NCBI GenBank assembly: GCA_019722365.1
Contig: JADFUC010000852.1
Coordinates: 1,550,001-1,614,000 of the forward strand
Source: Lithospermum erythrorhizon
Taxonomy: Eukaryota > Streptophyta > Magnoliopsida > Boraginales > Boraginaceae
Direction: 5' to 3'
Length of the DNA stretch: 64,000 nt
Shown here: piece by piece, positions 12,204 to 23,055 of the stretch
Position numbering within the stretch: the first letter of the stretch is position 1
Layout of the letters: the number at the start of each line of letters is the position of its first letter
Program-made: the position numbers and the translations under genes
The notes under the pieces: generated by a model
Seen by the model: only the letters and a program-made list of their open reading frames with translations
The model's database searches: none
Told to the model about the DNA's origin: nothing

Positions 12204-13679
12204 TCAGAACAATATACTGAAAACCAATAAGAAAAGAATCGGTATGAAAAGATGCGACCGGCCTATTCTAATGCCAATATTCTTCAGTGTCTCTGATGTT
12301 GGTAATGCAGGTAATGACATCTCTGGAGCACATAGAGATAGAGATGTCACAGAGGAAGAGGATGGCCATGGAGCTGCAATGTTATTGCTTAAATCGCAAG
12401 TAAAGCTGTATCCGGTTGAATTGTCATATACAACATCAGCTTCTGGCAAGCTCCGCAGTAAACACCCTTGCTGTCCATACGCTTGAAGACTAAAATCACT
12501 CAAATCCACATCACACAGATCATACACATTTGTCATGACCCCGCCCTTTTGTAGCATAGAACCAAATAACGTTGCACACATTATTGCTTGACGATTCGTG
12601 ATCAGCATCTGCTTTTGAATTGTTGAGATGTAAGTATTTAAAGAGCTGCAACAAGAAGGATTAGGGGCACCAACATTGCGGCAAGCTTTTATGACTTCTG
12701 ATGGTGGGTCAAAGTGTAAAGGACAAGCCTTGTTTACTTTGCAGGAAGATAATACCCGAAATGCTGAATTGGCATCCTCCGATGGGAGTTTTCTTGAAAG
12801 CCATGAAAAAACTACACCCTTGCAATCATTGAGTGAGCCAATACTTGCAGGGCTTCCAATTATGTTCTTATTGTCTCTAAGAACTGAATTCTCTGTGGAG
12901 ATCTTGACAGCAGCCTCCATTATTGAAGGCTGGCAAACTGGCCTGCAGCACTCCTTTAGGGGATCAACGGTGCTGCAAGCCTGCAATAACTTGCTAGTGT
13001 TTACGCTTTTCTCAAAAGTAGAAACATCCTTCACAGGACACGATCCGCCCGTTAGATTCGATGACTTCGTAGAGCACATGGAAGAGATAGAGCTGTTTGC
13101 ACCTCTGCTTGCTAATATACTGATGATATCTGTAAAACAATCTTCAGCAACAGCATTTTGCAAAACTAACTTATCAGAACTGGTGCTGTAAAATCCCTGG
13201 AATATGTGGAGTAAACTACTAAACTGCGGGCAGCATATGACATTCCCAACAACTGGCGCTAAAACTCGAGAACAATCAGATGCCGTCTTCTCTATGATGC
13301 TTGAAATAGCCGAAAAATTTACAGGGCACCTTCCAGTTAAAACTGGGTTATAAGTAGTCGGAAAAGAAGGATACATGGGAGGCAGAGAATCATCTGGAAT
13401 GGGGTTACGAGGGATCACTGCAGGTGAAATTTCTATGGGTTCAAACATCCCAATACTAGGGGGACTAGCAGTAAGCTCAGGTCTTAGAAGTACATGGGAA
13501 GGACCCGTGGGCGTATTCAAGGCTGCTATTGCCCAAAAGCTAGACACCCAAATAGCAAAAACTAGAAATTGACGTAACACCAAATAATTTACACGAGTAG
13601 CTATCCGTATGGAGTCCATAACTCCAAACGTCTTGTCAATGTACAAACTCTTACGATGCATCGAAAACCAAGTCAGCAT
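12204..13679 (-). CDS. SPARK-domain GPI-anchored protein (At1g61900-like)
   Basis: A single coding exon. I place the start at 13679 because it is the first in-frame ATG after a plausible acceptor near 13693 (5'-UTR intron); starts at 13619 or 13745 are possible. A hydrophobic signal peptide (YLVLRQFLVFAIWVSSFWAI) is followed by a Pro-rich linker and a Cys-rich ectodomain with two parts. The first includes GRCPVNFS, VICCPQF and ECCRPVCQP. The second includes NDCKGVVFSWLSRKLP, ACPLHFD and PSCCSSLN. The C-terminus is a hydrophobic tail (LFIPILFLLVFSILF), a GPI-attachment signal. This is the layout of the Arabidopsis At1g61900 family, now assigned a SPARK domain, thought to act as an extracellular receptor or co-receptor module in plants. 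The ligand and role of this member are unknown. The frame is intact. Confidence 0.92.
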   Translation of the reverse strand: MLTWFSMHRKSLYIDKTFGVMDSIRIATRVNYLVLRQFLVFAIWVSSFWAIAALNTPTGPSHVLLRPELTASPPSIGMFEPIEISPAVIPRNPIPDDSLPPMYPSFPTTYNPVLTGRCPVNFSAISSIIEKTASDCSRVLAPVVGNVICCPQFSSLLHIFQGFYSTSSDKLVLQNAVAEDCFTDIISILASRGANSSISSMCSTKSSNLTGGSCPVKDVSTFEKSVNTSKLLQACSTVDPLKECCRPVCQPSIMEAAVKISTENSVLRDNKNIIGSPASIGSLNDCKGVVFSWLSRKLPSEDANSAFRVLSSCKVNKACPLHFDPPSEVIKACRNVGAPNPSCCSSLNTYISTIQKQMLITNRQAIMCATLFGSMLQKGGVMTNVYDLCDVDLSDFSLQAYGQQGCLLRSLPEADVVYDNSTGYSFTCDLSNNIAAPWPSSSSVTSLSLCAPEMSLPALPTSETLKNIGIRIGRSHLFIPILFLLVFSILF

Positions 13680-15690
13680 AACAGATAAACCTGAATAAAA
13701 CAAAGCACAACATATCAAGCTCAGAATCCAATCTTCACAGATCACTAGTATTAATTACCTTTCAGTTGAAAAATTAGACTACCACAAATAAGTCACCTAT
13801 GAATGTATGTTAAATTAATAATACTAGTTATAAAAATCAAATACTTAGTTTATTCGACAACACATAAAAACTGAATATACTTGAATATTTCTCACAAAAT
13901 TAAAACATACTAAATCTTCTTTTCATCTAACTTCACAAAAAAAAAAACATTCTTGAAGTATTATCACTAAAAATGAAGTCATCAAGCATATTTTTCACAC
14001 AAATTGCACATAAACTAACTAAAGCTCCAAACTTTAAGATAATCAAACCTAATATAGTTTCAAGCAGCTTAATAAAAAAAACCAAATTGAGCTGAAATAA
14101 AAAGGGCAAAAATGGAAAACTACTTTTATCCCAGATCGGAGTCCACTTTGATTTTTCTAGCTGGTGGTTGACGGTGGCGCTTATGGTGGTGGAAAAGTGT
14201 GTGGAGAGGGTTTTGTGGAATTAGGGATTTTTAGGGGAGTTGTTGGAAAAGGGGAAAAAGGGAAATTGAGGTGCTCAAGGGGTAGTTAATGGAAGGAGGG
14301 GGGAGGAGGGATCGTGTTGAAAGACAATTGACTACTTGTTTGGTCCCCTCACTACACATTCTTTATTTTATTACATCATCATCGATGTAAAGGTTTATTT
14401 TAATGATGTAATTGTAAATTTGGTTTTATTTTGATTTTAGATAATGAGATCAATTTATAGTTTAATTTAGATATTTACATTGTTATAGATTCGTTAATCA
14501 AAGTGATATAAATGTTGTCATATGGTTTCCGAAATTTGTAAATGTTGCATTATCTGGGATCATAATACCATATTAATGCAACTTTCATGGACTAATTTGT
14601 AAGAGTGTAAATATCTTGAACTAGCAACTTAATCCTACTATCTGAAAATTAATTATGCGATTAATTGTGTAACTTTTATATGTATGTTATAAATCTTGAA
14701 GTAGTGAATCTAATATTTTAAGATGACAGTTGAAATTATATGAGGATGCATGTGTTTGAAATTGAGATATTATTTTATGAGATAAAATTTGCTTTAATGG
14801 TTGTAAGTGAAATGAATTAAGGTTTTCTTTTTAAAATTTTAACCATTTTAACTTAAAATTCAAAATGAAAAAAGTCCAGATAATTAAACTTCATTTATTG
14901 CGAAGAAGAAAAAAAAATTCAAATTAGGTTGATTGATTTTGTCTTCCTTTAATACTCTATTGAAATTTTGAATTATTGTTAAATATTTATTATATTATTG
15001 CAATTATGAGTTATTATGACAACTAAGATGTTAGAACAATTATAAAGAAAATGTTAAAAGAAAAAAGTTGGTGGTTCCATCTTCACTCAACACATCAATC
15101 ATGCAATTATTGAACGTATCAACGTATTAATCATGCAGTTGAATTCATATAATGAACTACCTTCTAACAGACAATTAATCTTTTTGATTACTTCTAACAA
15201 TAAAATGAAATATTAAGTTAAGTAGCTAAATAGCTAATTCAAAAATTATATGCAGGATCTGTTAAAAGGACTTTGATTATTGATCAGCTATAACTTGTGA
15301 CGTAGGAAGACGCATTCAGTTTTAAAGTTTGACGGATGAATAGCTCTAAGAATATTATGTAAAAAAAAGTTAATTCTTAAAACTCTTCTAAGGATTTTTT
15401 TTTATCAAGAGTGCATTCATTATACATAAATATTGTTTGGATTGTAGTTCAGATTCAACTCTACCTTTATAGAGATTCGTCTTATAAATAATAGGATCGT
15501 GTGTTACGTATAAAATGAGATGAAACTTATACTTGATAAAAGCATGAAATGTCGTATAAAATATAAAAAATGGAGTTATATAAGTATTCATTCCAAAAGT
15601 TTTGTTCTTGAAAGTAAAATAATTCATTTTGAAAGTAGAGTCTTTCGATATTAACTTTGAAGCAAAATCGTGTCGGCCCCATTAGGTATT
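13680..15690. other. SPARK gene 5' region, then intergenic DNA
   Basis: The probable 5'-UTR exon and promoter of the SPARK gene lie around 14120-14330, where GC content rises and purine runs such as AAGGAGGGGGGAGGAGGG occur. From 14350 to 15690 the DNA is AT-rich and I see no gene. Confidence 0.4.
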
Positions 15691-15699
15691 TGATTTTCT

Positions 15700-16580
15700 C
15701 CAAAAAAACTATTATTGATTGCTATTACCGCCAGCCCGTAGAAGTCTTTCTAAAGGGACATTGAAGAGAGCCTTGAGTAGGACTTCAACAACTTCGATTT
15801 TTAAGAAAAGCTCAGATTCTATGAATCTGGCTTGATAATAGGAATAATCAGCAAATATTACATGATCATCGCGTTAGGCAAACAATCTAATTGTTTCAAA
15901 AATTTCAGAATAACTTAATTGGTCCCCATCTTTCCTTGAGTCGATAATTATAGCAATTTTAACTGCCCAATTCATCTCCATCAGCCTCTGATTGGCCATT
16001 ACTCATAAGTGCATTATGAAGATTATGCAATGGTATTTTAGACTATTATCCTCAAAGATTTCAACTTATACGTGTGAATAAGAAACCAAAAATATTTTCA
16101 TATTCTTGATATTGCTCAAATCTTTTATTGAGTGAAACAATTGTTTGATCAACAATATAGAGAAAATAGTTAACTCTGAATGATTCCTCAGCTGACAATG
16201 GTGATGTATCATTAACACTTTCATCAAAATATTTTTTCCTTCGAATTTCTCGTCTCTAGGGAAAAACTGAATCGACATTCATTTCAACAACAATCTCTTT
16301 AGCTATAACAAGGGCATCTGAAAAATCAGTTTCTCTATATTTTTCAAAATAAGAAATCAACCCTTTTACTTGTGTAATTGCATTATCAATGATTATATCC
16401 TTTGATTGCAGTTGTTTGCTAATCATATTGACAATTGTTAACACTTCATACCAAATGACTATTGACATAAAAAATTCAAGTCCCAGCTCATTGGTTTTCT
16501 AGTTTTACTCGCTTCTATTTTGTAGCATTATCCGTTTCTACAACTTCAAGTAAAACTTCTCGAATGTCTACCATTTAAAA
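15700..16580 (-). pseudogene. Remnant of a hAT-like transposase (ZMYM1/DUF4371 type)
   Basis: Read on the minus strand, 16256-16468 encodes ITQVKGLISYFEKYRETDFS and IAKEIVVEMNVDSVFP. The frame then shifts into LFHSIKDLSNIKN (16066-16278). Further on, around 15660-15830, LLKSYSRLSSMSL, a stop codon and DFYGLAVIAINN match the C-terminal dimerisation region of hAT-type transposases found in plant ZMYM1-like proteins. Several stops and frameshifts interrupt it and the N-terminal half is missing. It directly abuts the truncated copia element to its right. Confidence 0.75.
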
Positions 16581-16779
16581 ACTTAGGTCTTTTTTTCTTG
16601 CGTTTTTCATATTCGGATCATATTTTCTAGTTATAGGCATGAGTAAATCTAATAATGATAAATGGTAGAAAATGGATAGAAACAACTTTGAAATATTGAC
16701 ATTCAAATAATTAATACTTTAATTAATTCTTCTTCATAATAAAAAATAAATGAATCTGATATTGTTATTGTTAAAGGCT

Positions 16780-19700
16780 TCCGATAATTGGTTACCAAAA
16801 GGAAAAAGGCTTTCGAACTTGTATGTTGTCCAACTTGGGGTTTCGAAGTGCTACATCAACACTTGTGACAATGATAGCTCATCCGAATTATGGCACAAGC
16901 GTTTGGGTCATATGAGTGAGAAAGGGTTGAGTATTTTGGCAAAGAAGAATGTGTTGTTTGGAGTTTCCGATGCAAAGTTGAGAAAGTGTTCGCATTGTTT
17001 GGCGGGAAAGCAAAGGAGAGTTTCTTTTATGTCATCCGAACCAAAGAGGAAATCGGAAGTGTTAGATTTGATACATTCCGATGTGTGTGGTCGTGAAGAC
17101 ACGGTCACTTGGTGGTGCATATTATTTTGTGACTTTCATTGATGATCATTCTCGGAAAATATGGGCTTATACCTTGAAGACGAAAGATCAAGTGTTGGAT
17201 ACCTTCAAATTGTTTCAAGCATCGGTTGAAAGAGAAAGCGAGGCTCAAGTGTATCGAGCGGATAGCGGCTAGAGTATATTGGACCTTCGGTAGGTATTCC
17301 AGGGAAGCTTGAGGTATCACGTCACCAAAAATATAAAGACTCCACAATTGAATGGGTTAGCCGAAAGAATGAATAGAACTTTGGTGGAAAGGGTGAGATG
17401 TTTACTTTCACAATCAAAGTTGCCGAAATACTTTTGGGGAGAACCATTGAGTACGGTTCTACACCTTTTAAACATCACGCCATGTGTGCCTTTGAAGTTT
17501 GATGTTCCAAATCATGTTTGGAGTGGTAAAGATGTTTCCTATGACCATCTTCGAGTATTTGGGTGCATGGCATATGTGCGCGTTCGAAGATCTTGCGAGA
17601 TCAGTGGAATGAGAAGTCGAAGAAATGTGTGTTTGTTGGATGCTCGACTTGATGAGTTTAGTGCTCGGTCTTTGATCCGGTTCAAGCTTATTCGTAGTCG
17701 TGATCTTTGTATTCATGGAGGATTGTACCATTGAGGACATTGTGAAGTTGAGGAAGAAGATCCAACTTTTTGAAGGCGAAAGATGGTTGATCACGGGCGA
17801 ACTACTGTGCTCGTACCTATCATTTTCGATGATTCTCCAATTGAAAATCAAGGTATGGATTTAAATGTCGAAAATGTTTTAAATCCTAATGATTTTGTTG
17901 ATGTTGAAACTAGGGAAACCAATGTTGAAAATGAGGTTGATCACGAGGTTTAAGTGTTGGCTGACGATTGTTTCCTAATGAGTTGAGAGGTCCACTCGTG
18001 ATGAAGACTGATTCGATATTCATCGAATGAATATATATTTCTTCACCGGATGGTGGAGAACCAGCTTTGAAGAAGAGAATAAAAAGAATTGAATGGATGC
18101 CATGGAGATGAAATACAAATCACTTCGTGAGAATAACACCTTCGAGTTAGTGAAGTTGCCAAAAGGTAAGAAAGTCTTAAAGAATCGATGGGTTTATCGG
18201 ATTAAGCAAGATGAGTGTACTTCACAAAGACGATACAAGGCTCGATTGGTGGTAAAGGGTTTACTCAAAGAAAAGGTGTTGACTTTAGTGAGATTTTTGC
18301 TCCGGTTGTGAAAATGCAATCCATTAGAGTGGTTCTCGGGCTAGCGGCTAGCCTTGATTTGGAAGTAGAGCAAATGGACGTGAAAACTCGCTTTCTGTTG
18401 ATCTACATGAAGAAATTTACATGGAGCAGCCAGGATGTTCAAGAGAAAGGAAAGACTATGTTTGCAAATTAGCGAAGATGCTGGTTGAAAGCAAGCACCT
18501 CGCTTGATAGTATCCAGTTCCTTCGGTGATGGTTGAACATGGGTACAAGATGATCGAGCCGATCATTGTGTATTTTTCGGGTGGTGATTTCATTATTCTC
18601 TTACTTTTATGTTGATGATATGCTAATTGTTGGAAGAGATATTTCAAGAATTAAAGTTGAAGAATACTTTAGTGAATCATTTGCCATGAAGGATTTAGTA
18701 GAGGCTCGGAAAATCTTAGTAAAATTGTTGGGATGGAATGAGAAGAAGTTGTCTTTGTCTCGAAAAGTATGTGGAGAAAGTTCTTAGGCGTTTTGGTATG
18801 GATAAGGCTAAAGTGGTGAGCATTCCACTTGCTTCTCATTTTAAGCTTAGTCATCAACTATGTCCATCTACTAATGAAGAAAAGTTGAGTATGAAGAGCA
18901 TTCCGTATTCATCGGCCGTTGGTAGTTTGATGTATGTTATGGTTTGTCTGAATTCGATATTGCTCGTACGTAGGAGTGGTTAGTCGTTATCTCTCAAATC
19001 CGGGAAGACATCATTGGGAGGCCGTGAAGTGGGTGATGAGATATTTGCGTGGCTCGTCGAATTTGAGGCTAACTTTGGGATGCAAGAAGCCTATGTTAGT
19101 TAGTTATGCAGTTCGGATCCCCAGCGAAAGCAGATGATCGAAAATCTACTTGGGATATATGGTGACTTTTCTTGGGGGCCAGATTGAAGAAATTCTTGGA
19201 TATAGGAGTATAAATACAAATTCATAGTTCGAGGATCTTTCAAAGTGCGTCTTACATTATTGATACAAAATCATATAATTAAATATATGATCGGAGGACT
19301 TCACCGGTCATATTGAGATAAATTCCTTTAAAATCCTGGCCAATTCTAGCGTGAATTTGACCTCTCGACTCACTTGTTGTAATATCGATCGTATGATATC
19401 TACAGTTAGTCCTTGCCAGGGAGGGGTTGAATCGAAGCCCAATCTATCTTTGAAGTATGAGGATGAACAAAACCCGGAAACCCCAAAATTCTTGGGAGAA
19501 TTTCGGCCAAAGGAAGCGGCTCTTAGGGTCTTTGAGTGAAAAAGTTTTACAAAAACTTATGATGAAAAAAGCCACAAAGTTTCTTTATATAGGGCTAGGT
19601 TAAAGCAAGCCCGATAAGCGTCAGGTAATTATTAGCTTGACTCGTTAACTCATTAGTTCGTTAAGACACTATTGAGTTGCTAATGAAGTTGAACTATTTA

Positions 19701-20553
19701 ATTAAGCTAATTAAATGAGTCAATAAATAATCTTTGAGTTATCGATAAATACTAAAATTACCGAACGATTAAATAACTATTTGGTGATTACCATTGTTGT
19801 CGATATTCTACATAAAATGTAGAACCGCATGGTGAGAAATACGTTTACCGATTATATAGTTATAACTTAATTTCATACATGAAATATAACTTCAGCGTCA
19901 TTGTATATTATTAGCGACATACGAGCTCGAGATAATAGTAAGTTGTATAATAATAATAATTGACCAATTACTTATTATTATAACGATTAATAATAGTAAG
20001 ATCTAGCAGTCCTTCATAACCCTTAAGTATCATGAGAACCCACGCTAGTAATATACAATTACTAGTTGAACACTAAGTTACGATAATCACATTTAACAAT
20101 GGTAAATGAATTACTACATAATTGTCATGTGGGCATAATAAAGTGGAACGATTCATTGATTTCAACGGCCGTGGCTTGGCAATCGATATTTGCAAAAGAA
20201 GATGTGTTCTTATTGCTCGACCTTCTGGCAGAGTTTATAGCCGCCGTGGAAGCAACGAAGAGTTGTTGTGGTTGATGGAAGTTTACAATGGAACTTGGAG
20301 TCAAACAAGAAAAATATGTCTTGTTTGTGACAATCAAAGTGCCATTCATTTATTAAAATTCTTCCTTTCGCTCGAGGAATTAAGCGTATTGATGTTCGTT
20401 ATCATTGGATTCGTGATGCATTAGATTTCAAGTTGATGGAGGCGATACAAGATTCCATTTGATGTGATGGTTCGGATATGTTGACGAAGGTTTTGTCGAG
20501 GGGAAAGTTTGAGTTTTGTCGCACGGTAGCCGGATTGGTTTTGCCCTCCAACT
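16780..20553 (+). pseudogene. Decayed copia polyprotein (pol)
   Basis: Pieces in order: GAG-pre-integrase zinc motif (LWHKRLGHMSEKGL, then CSHCLAGKQRR, about 16885-17020); integrase core (YFVTFIDDHSRKIWAYTLK and TPQLNGLAERMNRTLVERVR); reverse transcriptase start (LKNRWVYRIKQDE), middle (DFSEIFAPVVKMQSIRVVL) and the YVDDMLIVG active-site region at about 18610. RNase H (CDNQSAIHL, then a frameshifted HIDVRYHWIRD-like stretch) is split by an insertion. The C-terminal CRTVAGL box ends near 20553. Many stops and frameshifts make it non-functional. It was once the replication enzyme set of the retrotransposon. Confidence 0.88.
19182..20165. mobile_element. About 1 kb insertion inside the copia RNase H region
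   Basis: The coding match stops after a VTFLGG-like motif near 19180 and resumes with AVAWQS near 20166, so nearly 1 kb of foreign sequence lies between. The insert contains a TATA-like TTTATATAGGG at about 19583 and no protein match, so a solo LTR or a short non-autonomous element is possible. A clear target duplication was not found. Confidence 0.55.
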
Positions 20554-20570
20554 AGTCGGTCGGGGGAGTT

Positions 20571-21192
20571 TGTTGAGCATCCCTCTGTTGAATGGCCCAA
20601 AGTGTAGTATATGAGTGCTTTGAGCCCGGTGTCTACATGCCTTTTGTTAATCCCAACATAAAGAGAAGAGAACATATGTGAGAGAATGAAAACAAAAACA
20701 AGTGAAAAGTGTTAAATTCTAGCGATTTTCTCAGACCACCAGCAAATCGAATTGCGTCCATTGTCGGATCGTCTGAAATTTTAGCGGCCTTTATACTCGT
20801 AGAAACATTATCAACGGTGGAGATTAGATTTTAAGCCTCTGAACACATCTATCAGTGGTTTTCGAGGTGAGATTTCGGTTATTTTGGGTTGGACTTTTGG
20901 TTGAGTCATTCTCTTGTTTGTTGTGATACAAGATTGATCGTAGATATTGATGATGTTGATGTATGCTTCTAAGCTAGTGTTAGAAGGGCACTTTGTTTGT
21001 CTTACGAATTTATTGATTATAGTGGAAGATTTAAGTGGCCCTAGGGTCAGTGTTTTACTCTGGTGCGGAGGTTTTCGCTGTTAGAATTGTGTTGTTTTGT
21101 TTGATGTGTTTTGTTTATTTGTCTCTAAGTTTCACTTGATATTTGGGAGAAATTGTGTTGTGTTATTTTGCTGCATTGTGGTTAACTCCCAA
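20571..21192 (+). repeat. Putative 3' LTR of the copia element
   Basis: The LTR is inferred to begin at TGTTGAGCATCC, just after the polypurine tract, and to end near GGTTAACTCCCAATA, where the sequence returns to ordinary AT-rich DNA. No second LTR is available to fix the end, so the right border is approximate. Confidence 0.5.
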
Positions 21193-22479
21193 TAATATTT
21201 ACTATCTAAATGTATTTTAACAATTAACTCAAAATATAACATATGATTGAGTAATACATCCTGCACAAGTTAGTACTTGATTGTATACTCACGACTCATC
21301 GAGTCTACGTTAATGAAATTTTGGACCCACTTTCTCATGCATTTTCGTCCGCACCTGTCATATTTAGCCGAAAAAATGAACTGTTAGAGATTATTCATCC
21401 CCTCTTGTCGATATTTTGCTATTTATAGTCAAAATTGGCAACTACCAAGGCTGTTCAGCAGTAATTCATCCCTTTGATAAGTTTCGCCAATTTACTTGAT
21501 TCAGAAATACGGAGTACAAAAAAACAAAAATTACTATACTATCAACTATCAAGTCGTATTATTAGTTCGACAATTGAATAATATGATGATTTATTGTTTA
21601 TTACAGAGTATATCTTTTGATTTTTATTTGAGATTAACATTTAATAACTACTTACATGTTTGTTATATATATCGTTTGATATTTAAAACCTGACCCGTAA
21701 ATACAAAAAATAAAGTTACAGTGAATGGGATGAAGTAATATTCATATGAGTAATATTCATATCGAGTTGGCGAAAGAGATTGATGGATGTGATGAACTTG
21801 AAGTTTCATTTGGGAGCTTATGAAAATGCAAAAAATTCTGAGGGCCGAGGCAAAGGTTGAAAATGGCGAATCTCGCGCCGCGAGGGATTTTGAGAGTTGG
21901 ACAAGTTTTGTTGTTTAATTCCCGAGACTTCACGGTGTTCCCGGGTAAGTTAAAATCTAAATGAAATTTTGGACCGTTTACTATTGAAGTTTTTCCATGG
22001 TGCGGTGGAAATAACTTTCATGAGGAGAAGAGAGCTGACTTAAGGTGATAGTGAGCAACTTGAGAAGCGATATTATGGTGGGCAATGTGGAAAGAGTAAA
22101 TCACGGTGGTCGTATTTGTGTGCACCCTTCGTTGAATAGTGCGGTCGCTTCGTCGGTAAAGGCGTTAAGCGTAGCAACCATTGGAGAAGCGACCCAATCT
22201 TTTAGATTCTTCAGTTATTTTATTCTTTAGTTTTAGGTGTGTAAAAAACAAAAAATCAAAAAAAATTGGGTGAGATTTGGTCAAGGTGGCGTTTTGGGGG
22301 TTTGGATGCCAAGCGGAGGTCAATTTTGGCCGTCGATGGGCGTTTAATAGGAGAAAATAATGTGTTCGAGGCGGATTAGTTGCGGCGGAGAAATGATTAC
22401 TTGGCCGCTTCCCCAGGTCAAATTACACACAAAAAAAAAATAATAATAAATAAATATAATGAAATCAAATTAAAAAATT
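21193..22479. other. Intergenic or retroelement interior
   Basis: No gene with recognisable domains. From about 21840 the composition is richer in G and the strand looks like transposon interior, perhaps upstream parts of the LTR element that ends near 26234. Confidence 0.35.
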
Positions 22480-23055
22480 AAACAGCCAGAACTCCACCTC
22501 CCTCCGGTCCTCGCCGCGAACTCACCTCCACCTCAGGGCCGGAGCTCCTCGCCACCGGCACAGCTCACAGATCCCCAGCCTCTTCCTAAACAGCCGCCCC
22601 CAGATCACCATCTCAGCTCTCTCCGCCGCGAACGCCACCTCCCACCTGGGGCCGGAGCTCTCGCCGATCCCAGCTCGCTCGCCGGCTCCGTCGCAGATCC
22701 GGAGCAGATCTGTCGCGCCTGCGACCAACTCCGTTCGCTCCAAGATCCACCACCAACTCCCACCTCTCTCAAATCCGACCGCCATTTCCGCCCACCTCAG
22801 TCGCCGCTCCGACCGCGATCCCCAGCTCCCAAATCGGCCCGGCTTCAGTCGCGACGCCGGCTCCGTCGCAGATCTGTCGCAGCATCCACCGGTCGCTCAA
22901 AGATCAGCGACCAACTCCGATCGTACCTCCGACCAACTCCGATCGTCCCTCCAGCCTCGCATCTCTCTCACAGCTCCGATCGCACCTCCGACCACCAACT
23001 CCGGCGAGTCATAGCTCCGGCCAGTCGCCGCCGCCTCGGCTCCGGCAGGTCACTC
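22480..23055 (+). other. GC-rich, pyrimidine-rich island, possible untranslated exon
   Basis: About 570 bp of strongly C-rich sequence made of diverged CTCCGATCG, CAGATC and CCACCAACTCC units sits in an otherwise AT-rich region. It ends in CGGCAG|GTCACT, a passable splice donor, and a GGCGGTTTAG acceptor-like site follows near 23518. No long plus-strand reading frame runs through it. It resembles the leader of a plant gene or retroelement. Confidence 0.4.

Larger units (their letters stand above)
16750..21192 (+). mobile_element. 5'-truncated Ty1/copia retrotransposon
   Basis: The order GAG-pre-integrase, integrase, reverse transcriptase, RNase H, polypurine tract, LTR is that of Ty1/copia. 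No 5' LTR, gag capsid or protease is present; the left boundary lies near 16750 beside the hAT remnant. A foreign segment of about 1 kb interrupts the RNase H region. The purine run CGGGGGAG (from about 20561) precedes the putative 3' LTR. Confidence 0.9.

Noticed and set aside
12676..13191. 171-codon open frame on the plus strand
   Set aside because: It is the antisense shadow of the SPARK-domain gene, which has clear family motifs on the minus strand.
17105..17851. Minus-strand frames in the copia region
   Set aside because: Antisense shadows of integrase coding sequence.
22522..22785. 87-codon minus-strand frame in the GC-rich island
   Set aside because: Long frames are expected by chance in GC-rich sequence; no domain is visible.
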